DNA from: JBPOHE01 sp052035915
GTDB lineage: Bacteria; Pseudomonadota; Gammaproteobacteria; Chromatiales; Chromatiaceae
Reading direction: 5' to 3'
Assembly (NCBI GenBank): GCA_052035915.1
Contig: JBPOHE010000081.1
Location: 1-41,735 of the forward strand
Length of the DNA: 41,735 bases
Shown here in pieces: positions 1-6,887 of this stretch. A model generated the notes under the pieces. It worked only from the letters and a program-made list of their open reading frames with translations. It was not told where the DNA came from and did no database searches. The translations under genes and the position numbers were made by a program. The stretch's first letter is position 1. The number at the start of each line of letters is the position of its first letter.

Positions 1-2
1 AA

Positions 3-95
3 CGGGTAGAAAAGAAATGGACCATGCCTATACGTAATTGGAAGGAAGCGCTCAATCAGTTCGTGATTATGTATGCTGACAGGGTGCCTGTGTGA
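3..95 (+). CDS. IS256-family transposase, C-terminal fragment (runs off left edge)
   Basis: An open frame enters from the left edge and stops at TGA 93-95. Its last 30 residues include WTMPIRNWKEALNQF followed by a short acidic and hydrophobic tail. The W-T-x-P-I-R-x-W-K-x-A-L-N-Q-F pattern is the usual C-terminus of IS256/Mutator-type DDE transposases. The catalytic residues lie upstream, outside the window, so whether the enzyme is intact cannot be judged. Just after the stop comes a sequence ending GTTGAGTTGACACCCTC, which looks like the terminal inverted repeat of such an element. This marks the right-hand end of an insertion sequence next to the mrr gene. Family assignment rests on this short tail alone. 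Confidence 0.8.
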   Translation, partial: RVEKKWTMPIRNWKEALNQFVIMYADRVPV

Positions 96-173
96 ATGCC
101 GGTTACACAGTTGAGTTGACACCCTCCAGGGTGCCTGTGTGAATGCCGGTTACACAGTTGAGTTGACACCCTC
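80..173 (+). repeat. Tandem duplication (2 x 47 bp) of an IS256-type end
   Basis: Positions 80-126 and 127-173 are identical 47-bp units in direct tandem. Each contains the last bases of the transposase frame, its TGA, and the putative terminal inverted repeat ending GACACCCTC. Within each unit CTGTGT pairs with ACACAG, and the outer AGGGTG pairs with CACCCT, so each unit can fold as a hairpin. The element's true end could be 126 or 173. Confidence 0.85.
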
Positions 174-302
174 ATCCCAGCCGGTTCTATCGATGATTCT
201 TTTCAAACCGGTTTCCGAGAATATCCAGTAATTGGTTGGATCGTTGTTGGACGTGCCACTATCAAAAAAATAGGCGCACACCTATTGCGCCCTGCCATGC
301 TG

Positions 303-1220
303 TCATTCCTCAATAAAATAATCAGAATCCACGCGCTTGATCTCGTAAACTGTCTTTGTGGTGACACCGAGATTGAGGTCAAGCATATACTCAGCGAGTT
401 CTCGACCATCAATCAGTACAACGCGCGGATCGATATGTGAAACATAACCGCGGGCTTCCATGGAAAAAGTGCCTGTGGTGATAAATACACCCTTTCTCGC
501 ACGCTTCCCGTGAAGCGCGCCGACGAATTTCTGGATCTCCGGACGTCCGACCGTCCCTTCCCATTTTTTAGCCTGGATGTAGATGGTGTCCAAGCCAAGG
601 CGGTCTTCGCTGATGATCCCATCAATCCCTTCGTCTCCAGACCCACCAATAGCCCGTCCGGCTTCTGCGCGACTCCGTCCGTAACCCATTTTCAACAGTA
701 GTTCGACAACGAGGCTCTCAAAGAAATCAGGGGAGCTAGATTTCACACGGGACAAAATATCCGAGATCAACTCCACACGGATACTTTGGTACGACTGCTC
801 AAGTAATTCTTCAGGGGTTACGTTCTGTGTTTCAACTGGAGCCAACACTAGTTGTTTGCCGCCCTCAGTCTTTCGAGAAGTTGTCCGAAACTCCTGAAAC
901 TCTTCATAGCGTTCGAGTAAGGAGATGTCGATTCGTGGAGGGTGTTCGGCGAGAAGTTTTTGGCCCCGTTGCGTAATAACAAAATGCGCCCGCCGAGGCG
1001 ACTCGATCAGCCCAGCTTGTTCGAGGTAAACTTTTGCCCAGGCGACGCGGTTGTCGAACCGACGCTGGCGGCCACTTGGAAGTAACTCGTTGCGTTCTTC
1101 GGACGTGAGGTTGAGCTGCTGTGCGAGCACTTCGCGTGCATCGGCCAATGAGTGCTCTTGGTTGTCTTGGGCGAGTCTCAGGACGGGGAGCATAAAGGCT
1201 TGGAACTCGGGTATTGGCAT
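303..1220 (-). CDS. mrr: Mrr-type restriction endonuclease (type IV-like)
   Basis: This protein of about 305 residues has two parts. The N-terminal winged-helix part (about 1-95) begins MPIPEFQAFMLPVLRL and contains LLPSGRQRRFDNRVAWAK, a hallmark of Mrr proteins. The C-terminal Mrr catalytic domain (about 160-275) carries G-x-G-D-E-G-I-D-G (Asp about 200) and YIQAKKW (Gln 216, Lys 218), the PD-(D/E)xK nuclease signature. Mrr enzymes cleave DNA carrying foreign methylation. I chose the ATG at 1218-1220 because AGGTGA lies just upstream and homologues start MPIP; a GTG two codons earlier is also possible. No methyltransferase or specificity gene is nearby, so it stands alone, next to an IS256 end. 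Downstream, 174-302 holds nothing I can recognise. Confidence 0.88.
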   Translation of the reverse strand: MPIPEFQAFMLPVLRLAQDNQEHSLADAREVLAQQLNLTSEERNELLPSGRQRRFDNRVAWAKVYLEQAGLIESPRRAHFVITQRGQKLLAEHPPRIDISLLERYEEFQEFRTTSRKTEGGKQLVLAPVETQNVTPEELLEQSYQSIRVELISDILSRVKSSSPDFFESLVVELLLKMGYGRSRAEAGRAIGGSGDEGIDGIISEDRLGLDTIYIQAKKWEGTVGRPEIQKFVGALHGKRARKGVFITTGTFSMEARGYVSHIDPRVVLIDGRELAEYMLDLNLGVTTKTVYEIKRVDSDYFIEE

Positions 1221-1457
1221 GGTCACCTAGGATTCGCAAGGCGGCAACCGGATGCTCAGTATGACAGGCGCCTGGGTCCGATGCCGTCGTTGTATCCTTG
1301 GGCCAGGCGACCTTTGGCCCGATTCCCCCGATCAAAGAACGGCCAGGGTTCCGTTTTTACTTCCAGTCAGGAACTGATTCTGCATGAGCCAGGACTGAGC
1401 CGGCGAAGCCCGATATCACCCCGGGCCTCCATTCCCGGGAAAAATCCGTTTGGCTGA

Positions 1458-1649
1458 TCAGTCCTTGAGTTCGTATCTGGCCCCGCAATAGGGGCACATC
1501 ACCTGGCCGGACTTTTCGATCGCTAGGTATACCCGCGGATGCATGTTCCACAGGGTATCCTGGGGACGGGGGCAACAGAGGGGGAGGTCTTTGCGACTCA
1601 GGATAATGGGTTCTTGGAGCTTGGAGGTTTGAACAGCGGGTTGCGCCAT
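1458..1649 (-). CDS. Zinc-finger (CHCC-type) protein
   Basis: This 63-residue protein has Cys and His spaced as in the zf-CHCC family: LCCPRPQDTLWNMHPRV followed by VMCPYCGARYELKD. It probably binds one zinc ion. The family is related to the mitochondrial complex I subunit NDUFS6. In many gammaproteobacteria a gene of this kind sits directly downstream of ilvE, as here, with a gap of only 16 bp, so the two are probably co-transcribed. Its molecular role is not established. Between this gene and mrr, 1221-1457 holds no gene; it has a short CCCGGG...CCCGGG inverted repeat near 1420-1440. Confidence 0.8.
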   Translation of the reverse strand: MAQPAVQTSKLQEPIILSRKDLPLCCPRPQDTLWNMHPRVYLAIEKSGQVMCPYCGARYELKD

Positions 1650-1665
1650 GAGGGTCTCCCGGCGA

Positions 1666-2589
1666 TCAGATAAAGGTTAACCAGTGCTTGTTGTGCTCCC
1701 GACGACCATGCACCTGGTCGAAGTACAACCCCTGCAGGCGTTCGGTGATCGGGCCGCGGGAGCCTTGCCCGATACGGCGGCCATCGACTTCGCGGATCGG
1801 GGTCACTTCGGCGGCGGTGCCGGTGAAAAAGGCCTCGTCGGCGATATAGACCTCATCCCGGGTGAGGCGCTTCTCCACCACCCGAATGTTCAGTTCCTCG
1901 CAGAGGGCGATAACGGTCTTGCGGGTAATGCCGTCGAGGGCGGAGGTCAGGTCGGGGGTGTAGACGATCCCTTCCCGCAGGATGAAGAGGTTTTCGCCGC
2001 TGCCTTCCATGACGAAGCCTTCGTTGTCGAGCAGCAGGGCTTCGTCATAGCCGCAATCGAGGGCCTCCTTGAGGGCGAGCATGGAGTTGAGATAGTTGCC
2101 GGTGGCCTTGGCCTTGCACATGGTGATGTTGACGTGGTGGCGGGTGAAGGAAGACACCTTGACCCGAATCCCGCGTTCCATGTTTTCCGCCCCCAGATAG
2201 GCCCCCCAGGGCCAGGCGGCCACCATGGCGTGCACCCTGAGGTTGTCGGCGCGCAGGCCCATGCCCTCGGAGCCATAAAAGCAAAGCGGGCGGATATAGC
2301 CGCTGCTGAGGCCGTTCTCCCGCACGACCTGGATCTGCGCCTCGTTGAGGGTGGCGCGATCATAGGGGATGGTCATTCCCAGGATGTGGGCCGAGGCGAA
2401 GAGCCGATCGGTATGATCCTGCAAGCGGAAAATGGCTGTTCCCTGGTCGGTCTGATAGGCGCGCACGCCCTCGAACACCCCCATGCCATAGTGCAGGGAA
2501 TGGGTCAGTACATGAATCTTTGCCTCGCGCCAGGGTAGCCGCTCGCCATCGAGCCAAATCACCCCGTCACGATCCGACATCGTCGCCAT
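1666..2589 (-). CDS. ilvE: Branched-chain amino-acid aminotransferase
   Basis: A class IV PLP-dependent aminotransferase of 307 residues that makes or degrades valine, leucine and isoleucine using glutamate/2-oxoglutarate. Visible hallmarks are SLHYGMGVFEGVRAY near residues 31-45, the PLP lysine in KATGNYLNS (Lys 161), and EGSGENLF for the cofactor phosphate region. I start it at the ATG 2587-2589 (MATMSDRDGVIW), preceded by GGGAGAGGGTG. An upstream in-frame TTG at 2610 would give 7 extra residues but has poorer support. It lies 54 bp after glnE on the same strand and is followed by the zinc-finger gene, a common gammaproteobacterial order. Confidence 0.95.
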   Translation of the reverse strand: MATMSDRDGVIWLDGERLPWREAKIHVLTHSLHYGMGVFEGVRAYQTDQGTAIFRLQDHTDRLFASAHILGMTIPYDRATLNEAQIQVVRENGLSSGYIRPLCFYGSEGMGLRADNLRVHAMVAAWPWGAYLGAENMERGIRVKVSSFTRHHVNITMCKAKATGNYLNSMLALKEALDCGYDEALLLDNEGFVMEGSGENLFILREGIVYTPDLTSALDGITRKTVIALCEELNIRVVEKRLTRDEVYIADEAFFTGTAAEVTPIREVDGRRIGQGSRGPITERLQGLYFDQVHGRREHNKHWLTFI

Positions 2590-2643
2590 CACCCTCTCCC
2601 GCGTGTTCAAATGTTCGCTGCAAACCAGAATATCCAGGCCGCC

Positions 2644-5535
2644 TCAGGCGGTCTGGGGTTCGGCCTCCATCCATTGCCGCCAAGTCTCGGCGACGAAGCT
2701 CCGTTCCTCCGCCAGCTCGGTCTCGGGCACCATCCCCGGGGCATCCAAGAGGCTGTTGCGGTGGATGGCCGCCCGTAAGCGCCGATAGGCCTCCGCCAAC
2801 CTTTCCGCGACCGCTTCCGCCACCAGCCGGTGCCGCCCCAAGCCTTCCAACATGCGGATATTGTCGCTGAAATCGACCAGATCCGGGTAGTTGTGGGCCC
2901 AGCGCAGAACCAAAAATTGAACCATAAATTCGATATCGGCGATACCGCCACGGCCTTGCTTGAGATCGAAGCGTCCGCCACGGCCCTTGTCGAGTTCCCG
3001 CCGCATCTTTTCCCGCATCTCCCGCACCTCGATACGCAAGGACTCCGGGTCCCTGGGTTTGGTCAGGACGAGACGGCGGATCTCGGCGAAGCGCTGTCGC
3101 ACCGCCGGATCGCCGGCCACCGCCCGGGCCCGGGCCAGGGCCTGATGCTCCCAGGTCCAGGCGCTCTCCGACTGATACTCGGCGAAGGCCTCCAGGGAAC
3201 TGACCAACAGGCCGGCGTTGCCGTTGGGACGCAACCGCATGTCCACCTCGTAGAGGATCCCGGCGGGGGTCTGGGTATTCAGCATGTGGATGATGCGGCG
3301 CCCGAGACGGGCGTAGAACATATCATTGGCGATGGCCGAGGCCCCATCGGTCATGGCGTTGGGATCCCGACTGCTGTGGAGGAACACCAGATCCAGGTCG
3401 GAGCCGTAACCCAGTTCGATCCCGCCGAGCTTGCCGTAGCCGATGATGGCGAAGCCGGACCCGGCAACGGGCAGACCGGAGGGACGACCGTGTTTCCCGC
3501 ACAGGTGCCGGAAGGCCAGTTGGACCAGACGTTCGAGCACCACCTCGGCGATGTCCGTAAGGTGGTCGCTGACCCGCATCAGAGGCACCTCTCCCGTAAT
3601 GTCCGCCGCCGCCACCCGCAGCCTGTTGGTCTGGGAGAACTGGCGCAGGCGTTCCATCTGTTGTTCGAGATCGTCAGCGTCGACATGGGCCAGCAGACTT
3701 CCGAGCTCCGCCTCCAAATCCCGTCGCTCCAGGGGGGCGTAGAGTCGATGGGGATCCAGGAGTTCGTCCAGGAGCAGGGGATAGCGAGTGAGCAGGCGCG
3801 CGATCCAGGGACTGGCGGCGCTCAGACGCACCAGTTGCCGCATGGCGATGGGGTGTTCGACCAGCAGGGCGATGTAGGCGGAGCGGCGGACGATGTTCTC
3901 CAGCAACTGCAACAGGCGTTTCAGTGCCTGATCCGGTTCCACCGACCCGGCGACGGCCTCCAGCAGTTCGGGCATGAGACGGCCAAGCCGCTCCGCCGCC
4001 CTGGTGCTCAGTGATCGACAGGCATGCCCCTGGCGAAAGCCATGCAGCAACTCCACCGCCTCGCTGGCCTGGATGAAACCCCGTTCCTCCAACAGATCCC
4101 GGCTGGCGGCGTCGGTCATCTCCCCTCGCCAAAGGGCGTCGAAACCGGATTCGGCCTGATGGTTGTCCCCCTGGTGGCCGAACACCGCATCAAAGTGTTC
4201 CTGCACCCGCTGGCGGTGGTCATCGAGCCTCCCCAGCAGCGCCTCCCAGGTCGCAAAGCCCAGGGAACGCGCCAGTCGACCCTGGATCTCCCGATCCGTC
4301 GGCAAGACATGGGTCTGTTGATCGGCCCAGGCCTGGAGGTGATTTTCCAGCCGTCGCAGGAAGTGATAGGCGAGGCTGAGTTCCTCGACCGTCTTCATCG
4401 GCAGATGCCCCTTGTCCCCCAGGCGTTGCAACACCTCCAGGATGGGACCCAGTTGCAACTCGGGATCTCGTCCGCCACGGATGAGTTGGTAGACCTGACC
4501 GATGAACTCGATCTCCCTGATCCCGCCTGGACCGAGTTTGATGTTCTCCGCCATCCCCTTGCGTCTGAGTTCCTGGGAAATCAGGCGCTTCATCTCCCGG
4601 AGCGACTCGATGACGTTGAAATCCAGATAACGCCGATAGACGAAGGGTCGCAGCATGGCTTGCAGTTGCGCCCCGGCGGCGGGATCGCCGGCGATGACGC
4701 GGGCCTTGATCATGGCATAGCGCTCCCACTCCCGGGCCTGGAACTGGTAGTAGTCCTCCATGGCGGCGAAGCTCATCGCCAGCGGACCGGAGCCACCAAA
4801 GGGGCGCAAGCGGGCGTCAACCCGGAAGACGAAGCCTTCCGGGGTCTTGTTGTCCAGCACCTGGATCAGTCGTTGCGCCAGGCGGATGAAAAACTCGCTG
4901 TTGTCGATGACCCGGGGACCGCTGGTCTCACCCTCTTCCGGATAGGCGAAGATGAGGTCGATATCCGAGGAGAGATTGAGTTCCCCCGCCCCCAGCTTGC
5001 CCATGCCGAGCACGATCATGGATTGGGGTCGACCGTCCGCGCCCCGGGGCCGGCCATACTCGGCCCAGGCCCAATCAGAGAGGCGTTGCAGACTGAGATC
5101 GACACAGGCATCGGCGAGGGCGCTGAGTTCCGCCATGGTCTCGGCCAGGGGCGCCGACCCGCTGAGATCGCGCCAGATGATGCGCAGCATTTCCCGTTGG
5201 CGCCGCCGCCGCAACAGACTCATGAGGCCGTTTTGGTCTTGGATCTCCGCCATGGCGGACTGGAGTTGGTGGCGGTAATGCTCCACTGGATAGGGAGCCG
5301 CCAGATCCCCGCTGGTGAAGAGCGACCAGAACAGTTCCGGCTGGCGGCGGCAGAGCTGGGTGACGAACTCGCTGCCTTCGCAGACCCGCTCGAACACTGG
5401 GGCCCAATCCGGTTGGTCGGGTATGTCGAGCCCCCGCTCCCTGGCGCCTGCGCTCCAGGTCGACCAATGGGAAAGGGTGGCGGAAGATTGGCTGTTGTCG
5501 ACCTGGTTCACCCCTGCAAAGCCCCCTGAGATCAT
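2644..5535 (-). CDS. glnE: Bifunctional glutamine synthetase adenylyltransferase/adenylyl-removing enzyme
   Basis: This 963-residue enzyme attaches AMP to glutamine synthetase and removes it, switching nitrogen assimilation according to PII/glutamine status. It has the two nucleotidyltransferase-like halves expected of GlnE: LSSDIDLIFAYPEEGE in the N-terminal half and GYGSDLDLVFLH in the C-terminal half, each followed by an arginine-rich VDMRLRP or VDARLRP motif. Length is close to the E. coli protein (about 946). The ATG at 5535 has a weak ribosome site. A 182-bp palindromic element sits only 14 bp upstream of it, so the promoter must lie beyond or within that element. It is followed by ilvE. 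Confidence 0.96.
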   Translation of the reverse strand: MISGGFAGVNQVDNSQSSATLSHWSTWSAGARERGLDIPDQPDWAPVFERVCEGSEFVTQLCRRQPELFWSLFTSGDLAAPYPVEHYRHQLQSAMAEIQDQNGLMSLLRRRRQREMLRIIWRDLSGSAPLAETMAELSALADACVDLSLQRLSDWAWAEYGRPRGADGRPQSMIVLGMGKLGAGELNLSSDIDLIFAYPEEGETSGPRVIDNSEFFIRLAQRLIQVLDNKTPEGFVFRVDARLRPFGGSGPLAMSFAAMEDYYQFQAREWERYAMIKARVIAGDPAAGAQLQAMLRPFVYRRYLDFNVIESLREMKRLISQELRRKGMAENIKLGPGGIREIEFIGQVYQLIRGGRDPELQLGPILEVLQRLGDKGHLPMKTVEELSLAYHFLRRLENHLQAWADQQTHVLPTDREIQGRLARSLGFATWEALLGRLDDHRQRVQEHFDAVFGHQGDNHQAESGFDALWRGEMTDAASRDLLEERGFIQASEAVELLHGFRQGHACRSLSTRAAERLGRLMPELLEAVAGSVEPDQALKRLLQLLENIVRRSAYIALLVEHPIAMRQLVRLSAASPWIARLLTRYPLLLDELLDPHRLYAPLERRDLEAELGSLLAHVDADDLEQQMERLRQFSQTNRLRVAAADITGEVPLMRVSDHLTDIAEVVLERLVQLAFRHLCGKHGRPSGLPVAGSGFAIIGYGKLGGIELGYGSDLDLVFLHSSRDPNAMTDGASAIANDMFYARLGRRIIHMLNTQTPAGILYEVDMRLRPNGNAGLLVSSLEAFAEYQSESAWTWEHQALARARAVAGDPAVRQRFAEIRRLVLTKPRDPESLRIEVREMREKMRRELDKGRGGRFDLKQGRGGIADIEFMVQFLVLRWAHNYPDLVDFSDNIRMLEGLGRHRLVAEAVAERLAEAYRRLRAAIHRNSLLDAPGMVPETELAEERSFVAETWRQWMEAEPQTA

Positions 5536-5549
5536 TGACCGGCCCCGGC

Positions 5550-5731
5550 TAGCCCGTATTTCTCACCGGGCGCCGTAACGAGGGCGCCGAGGGGCCGTTG
5601 TGGTGGGGCGCACGGAGGCATCGGCGGCGAAGGCGTAGCTGACACTACGTCGAGCCGAGGATTCCGAGTACGTCCTGTCACAGCGAGCCAATCGGCGTCC
5701 GCGGTAGACGACTGGTGAGAAATACGGGCTA
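5550..5731. repeat. TAGCCCG-family inverted-repeat element, full-length copy (182 bp)
   Basis: The ends TAGCCCGTATTTCTCACC (5550-5567) and GGTGAGAAATACGGGCTA (5714-5731) are perfect 18-bp inverted repeats. Related, much shorter copies lie at 9529-9601 and 38685-38761. Read in reverse, this copy shares with them an interior resembling AGTCGTCTACCGCGGACGCC and GGCTCGCT. No coding capacity is seen. TA at both outer edges would fit a TA target. It lies directly upstream of glnE. Confidence 0.85.
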
Positions 5732-5943
5732 CAAATCCGGACGCTTTTATACCACGCCCGGCCCGCCGGGCGGCGGTCCTTCCCCATGAAAGCTCACCAC
5801 CCATCACTCGTGGGGAGATCGGCTTCCCGGAGCCGCATCTTCCGTTGGAAAAGAATGAACAGGGAGATGTTCCTGTCTTGTGCCCCCCCTTGGTCAAGGG
5901 GGGAAGCAGACTGGTCGGTGGTAAGCCGATGAAAGCGGTGCTT
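5732..5943. other. Gene-free stretch with two GC hairpins
   Basis: The gap between the repeat upstream of glnE and the small secreted protein holds no gene I can support. A hairpin GCCCGGC-CC-GCCGGGC lies at 5756-5771. A second, CCCCCCTTG-GT-CAAGGGGGG, lies at 5884-5903, about 40 bp beyond the stop of the minus-strand gene. It could help end that transcript, but it lacks a T-run. The glnE promoter is expected somewhere here; I could not identify it. Confidence 0.5.
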
Positions 5944-6348
5944 TCAGTTATTGTCCAGAAAGCCGGAACTGGACCTCTCGCGGTAATAGCCATGGCCATA
6001 GTCTCTGTCATGGTGGTGGGTCGGTCCACGATAGGCCCGCTCGCTGTTGTTCTTGTAGTCGTAGATGTTTCTCCGCGCCTCATCGAACCTGGCGTCCAGG
6101 ATCCTGGCCTCGCGGCGGGATAGATAACGATCCTCGGAGAAATCCCGTAACAGGTGTCTGATCTCGCGTTGCTCACGATAGAGGGCCTTGGCCTCCCTGG
6201 GGCTGAGTTCGCCACTGTCGATCCCTTCCTGTATCCGGTTGGCTTGCCGATCCAGGCGTTGCTCGAAGTCCCAGGAATCGGCGAAGACGGGCGCAGCGAC
6301 AACCAGGCCGATGAACAGGGCCAAGGTCGGCCGAATCAGTGCTTTCAT
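5944..6348 (-). CDS. Small secreted helical protein of unknown function
   Basis: This protein of 134 residues starts MKALIRPTLALFIGLVVAAPVFADS, a clear Sec signal peptide with likely cleavage after VFA-D. The mature part is highly charged and predicted helical. Two related segments carry the pattern I-x2-GI-x-SGELS-x-REAK and YLSRREARILDARFDEAR. The C-terminus is rich in His, Tyr, Arg and Ser (THHHDRDYGHGYYRERSSS). The start is chosen at 6348 because GGAGAA precedes it and the signal peptide begins there; a longer frame extends upstream without support. I do not recognise a characterised family. A periplasmic location is inferred from the signal peptide. The His-rich tail might bind metal, but that is speculation. 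Confidence 0.75.
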   Translation of the reverse strand: MKALIRPTLALFIGLVVAAPVFADSWDFEQRLDRQANRIQEGIDSGELSPREAKALYREQREIRHLLRDFSEDRYLSRREARILDARFDEARRNIYDYKNNSERAYRGPTHHHDRDYGHGYYRERSSSGFLDNN

Positions 6349-6495
6349 GGTCGTTTCTCCTGATGATGATCTCGATTGAGGGTTCCCAGAGTACAGTCCT
6401 GGGGATGAATCTTGGCTGAATGAACGCGGGTAGGACTCGGTCCCGCGGCGTTCCAAAGCGTACCCGGATCAATATTTATCATGTCTTGAGAAAGA

Positions 6496-6591
6496 GATGG
6501 GAGAGGCGGGCGATGAACGGAGCGAATCCCAGCCTTTTATCCAGACCAAACCGCTAGGAGGCCGCGCTTGGCGCTCGACCCAACCTCCATC
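6496..6591. repeat. Degenerate palindromic repeat, relative of the element at 28462-28550
   Basis: GATGGGAGAGGCGGG at the left and GACCCAACCTCCATC at the right form an imperfect inverted repeat. Inside, GCGATGAACGGAGCGAATCC matches GCGATGAGCGAAGCGAATCC of the element at 28462-28550 with two mismatches. No coding capacity is seen. Confidence 0.55.
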
Positions 6592-6674
6592 AGGCCTGTG
6601 GGCGCGGACCGGCCCGCGAGCGCCGGCAATCCCCGGATCAGGTTCAAGGAAGGGCCTGCATCCCGCTATCGCTT

Positions 6675-6791
6675 CCGGGCACGGGCTCCGAGGCCCGGGT
6701 TTTCGTTCTTGCAAGGAGAACAATATCACTCCCGTGGAGCTATTGTTCTTTCCAGGAGAACGGAAAATAGGCATTTCCGGTCGAGGCCCGG
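6675..6791. repeat. 117-bp twin-hairpin repeat, copy 1
   Basis: The two 17-nt hairpins are at 6705-6721 (GTTCTTGCAAGGAGAAC) and 6745-6761 (GTTCTTTCCAGGAGAAC), with starts 40 nt apart; every other copy has 41. The right outer arm ends GAGGCCCGG. It lies about 100 bp beyond the glgP stop, in the gap 6349-6887, which otherwise holds a degenerate repeat and one hairpin. Confidence 0.85.
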
Positions 6792-6832
6792 AACGACTCC
6801 GAGCACCCCGGCCAGTGCCTGATTGGCTTGTA

Positions 6833-6871
6833 ATCCCGGTGCCCGAGCCCGACCGCTCGGAAGCCCGGGAT
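6833..6871. terminator. Nested hairpin downstream of glgP, possible terminator
   Basis: ATCCCGG (6833-6839) pairs with CCGGGAT (6865-6871), and inner CCGAG pairs with CTCGG. It lies 17 bp past the glgP stop. There is no T-run on the minus strand, so a role in factor-independent termination is uncertain; it may simply protect the mRNA 3' end. Confidence 0.4.
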
Positions 6872-6887
6872 GTTTTCGCAAAGGGTA

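Noticed and set aside
174..302. Possible gene remnant between the IS256 end and mrr
   Set aside because: Short open stretches exist on both strands, but none has a start, ribosome site or recognisable motif.
2830..5529. Two long plus-strand open frames opposite glnE
   Set aside because: glnE on the minus strand has full-length family motifs. The plus-strand frames have no ribosome sites and no recognisable domains.
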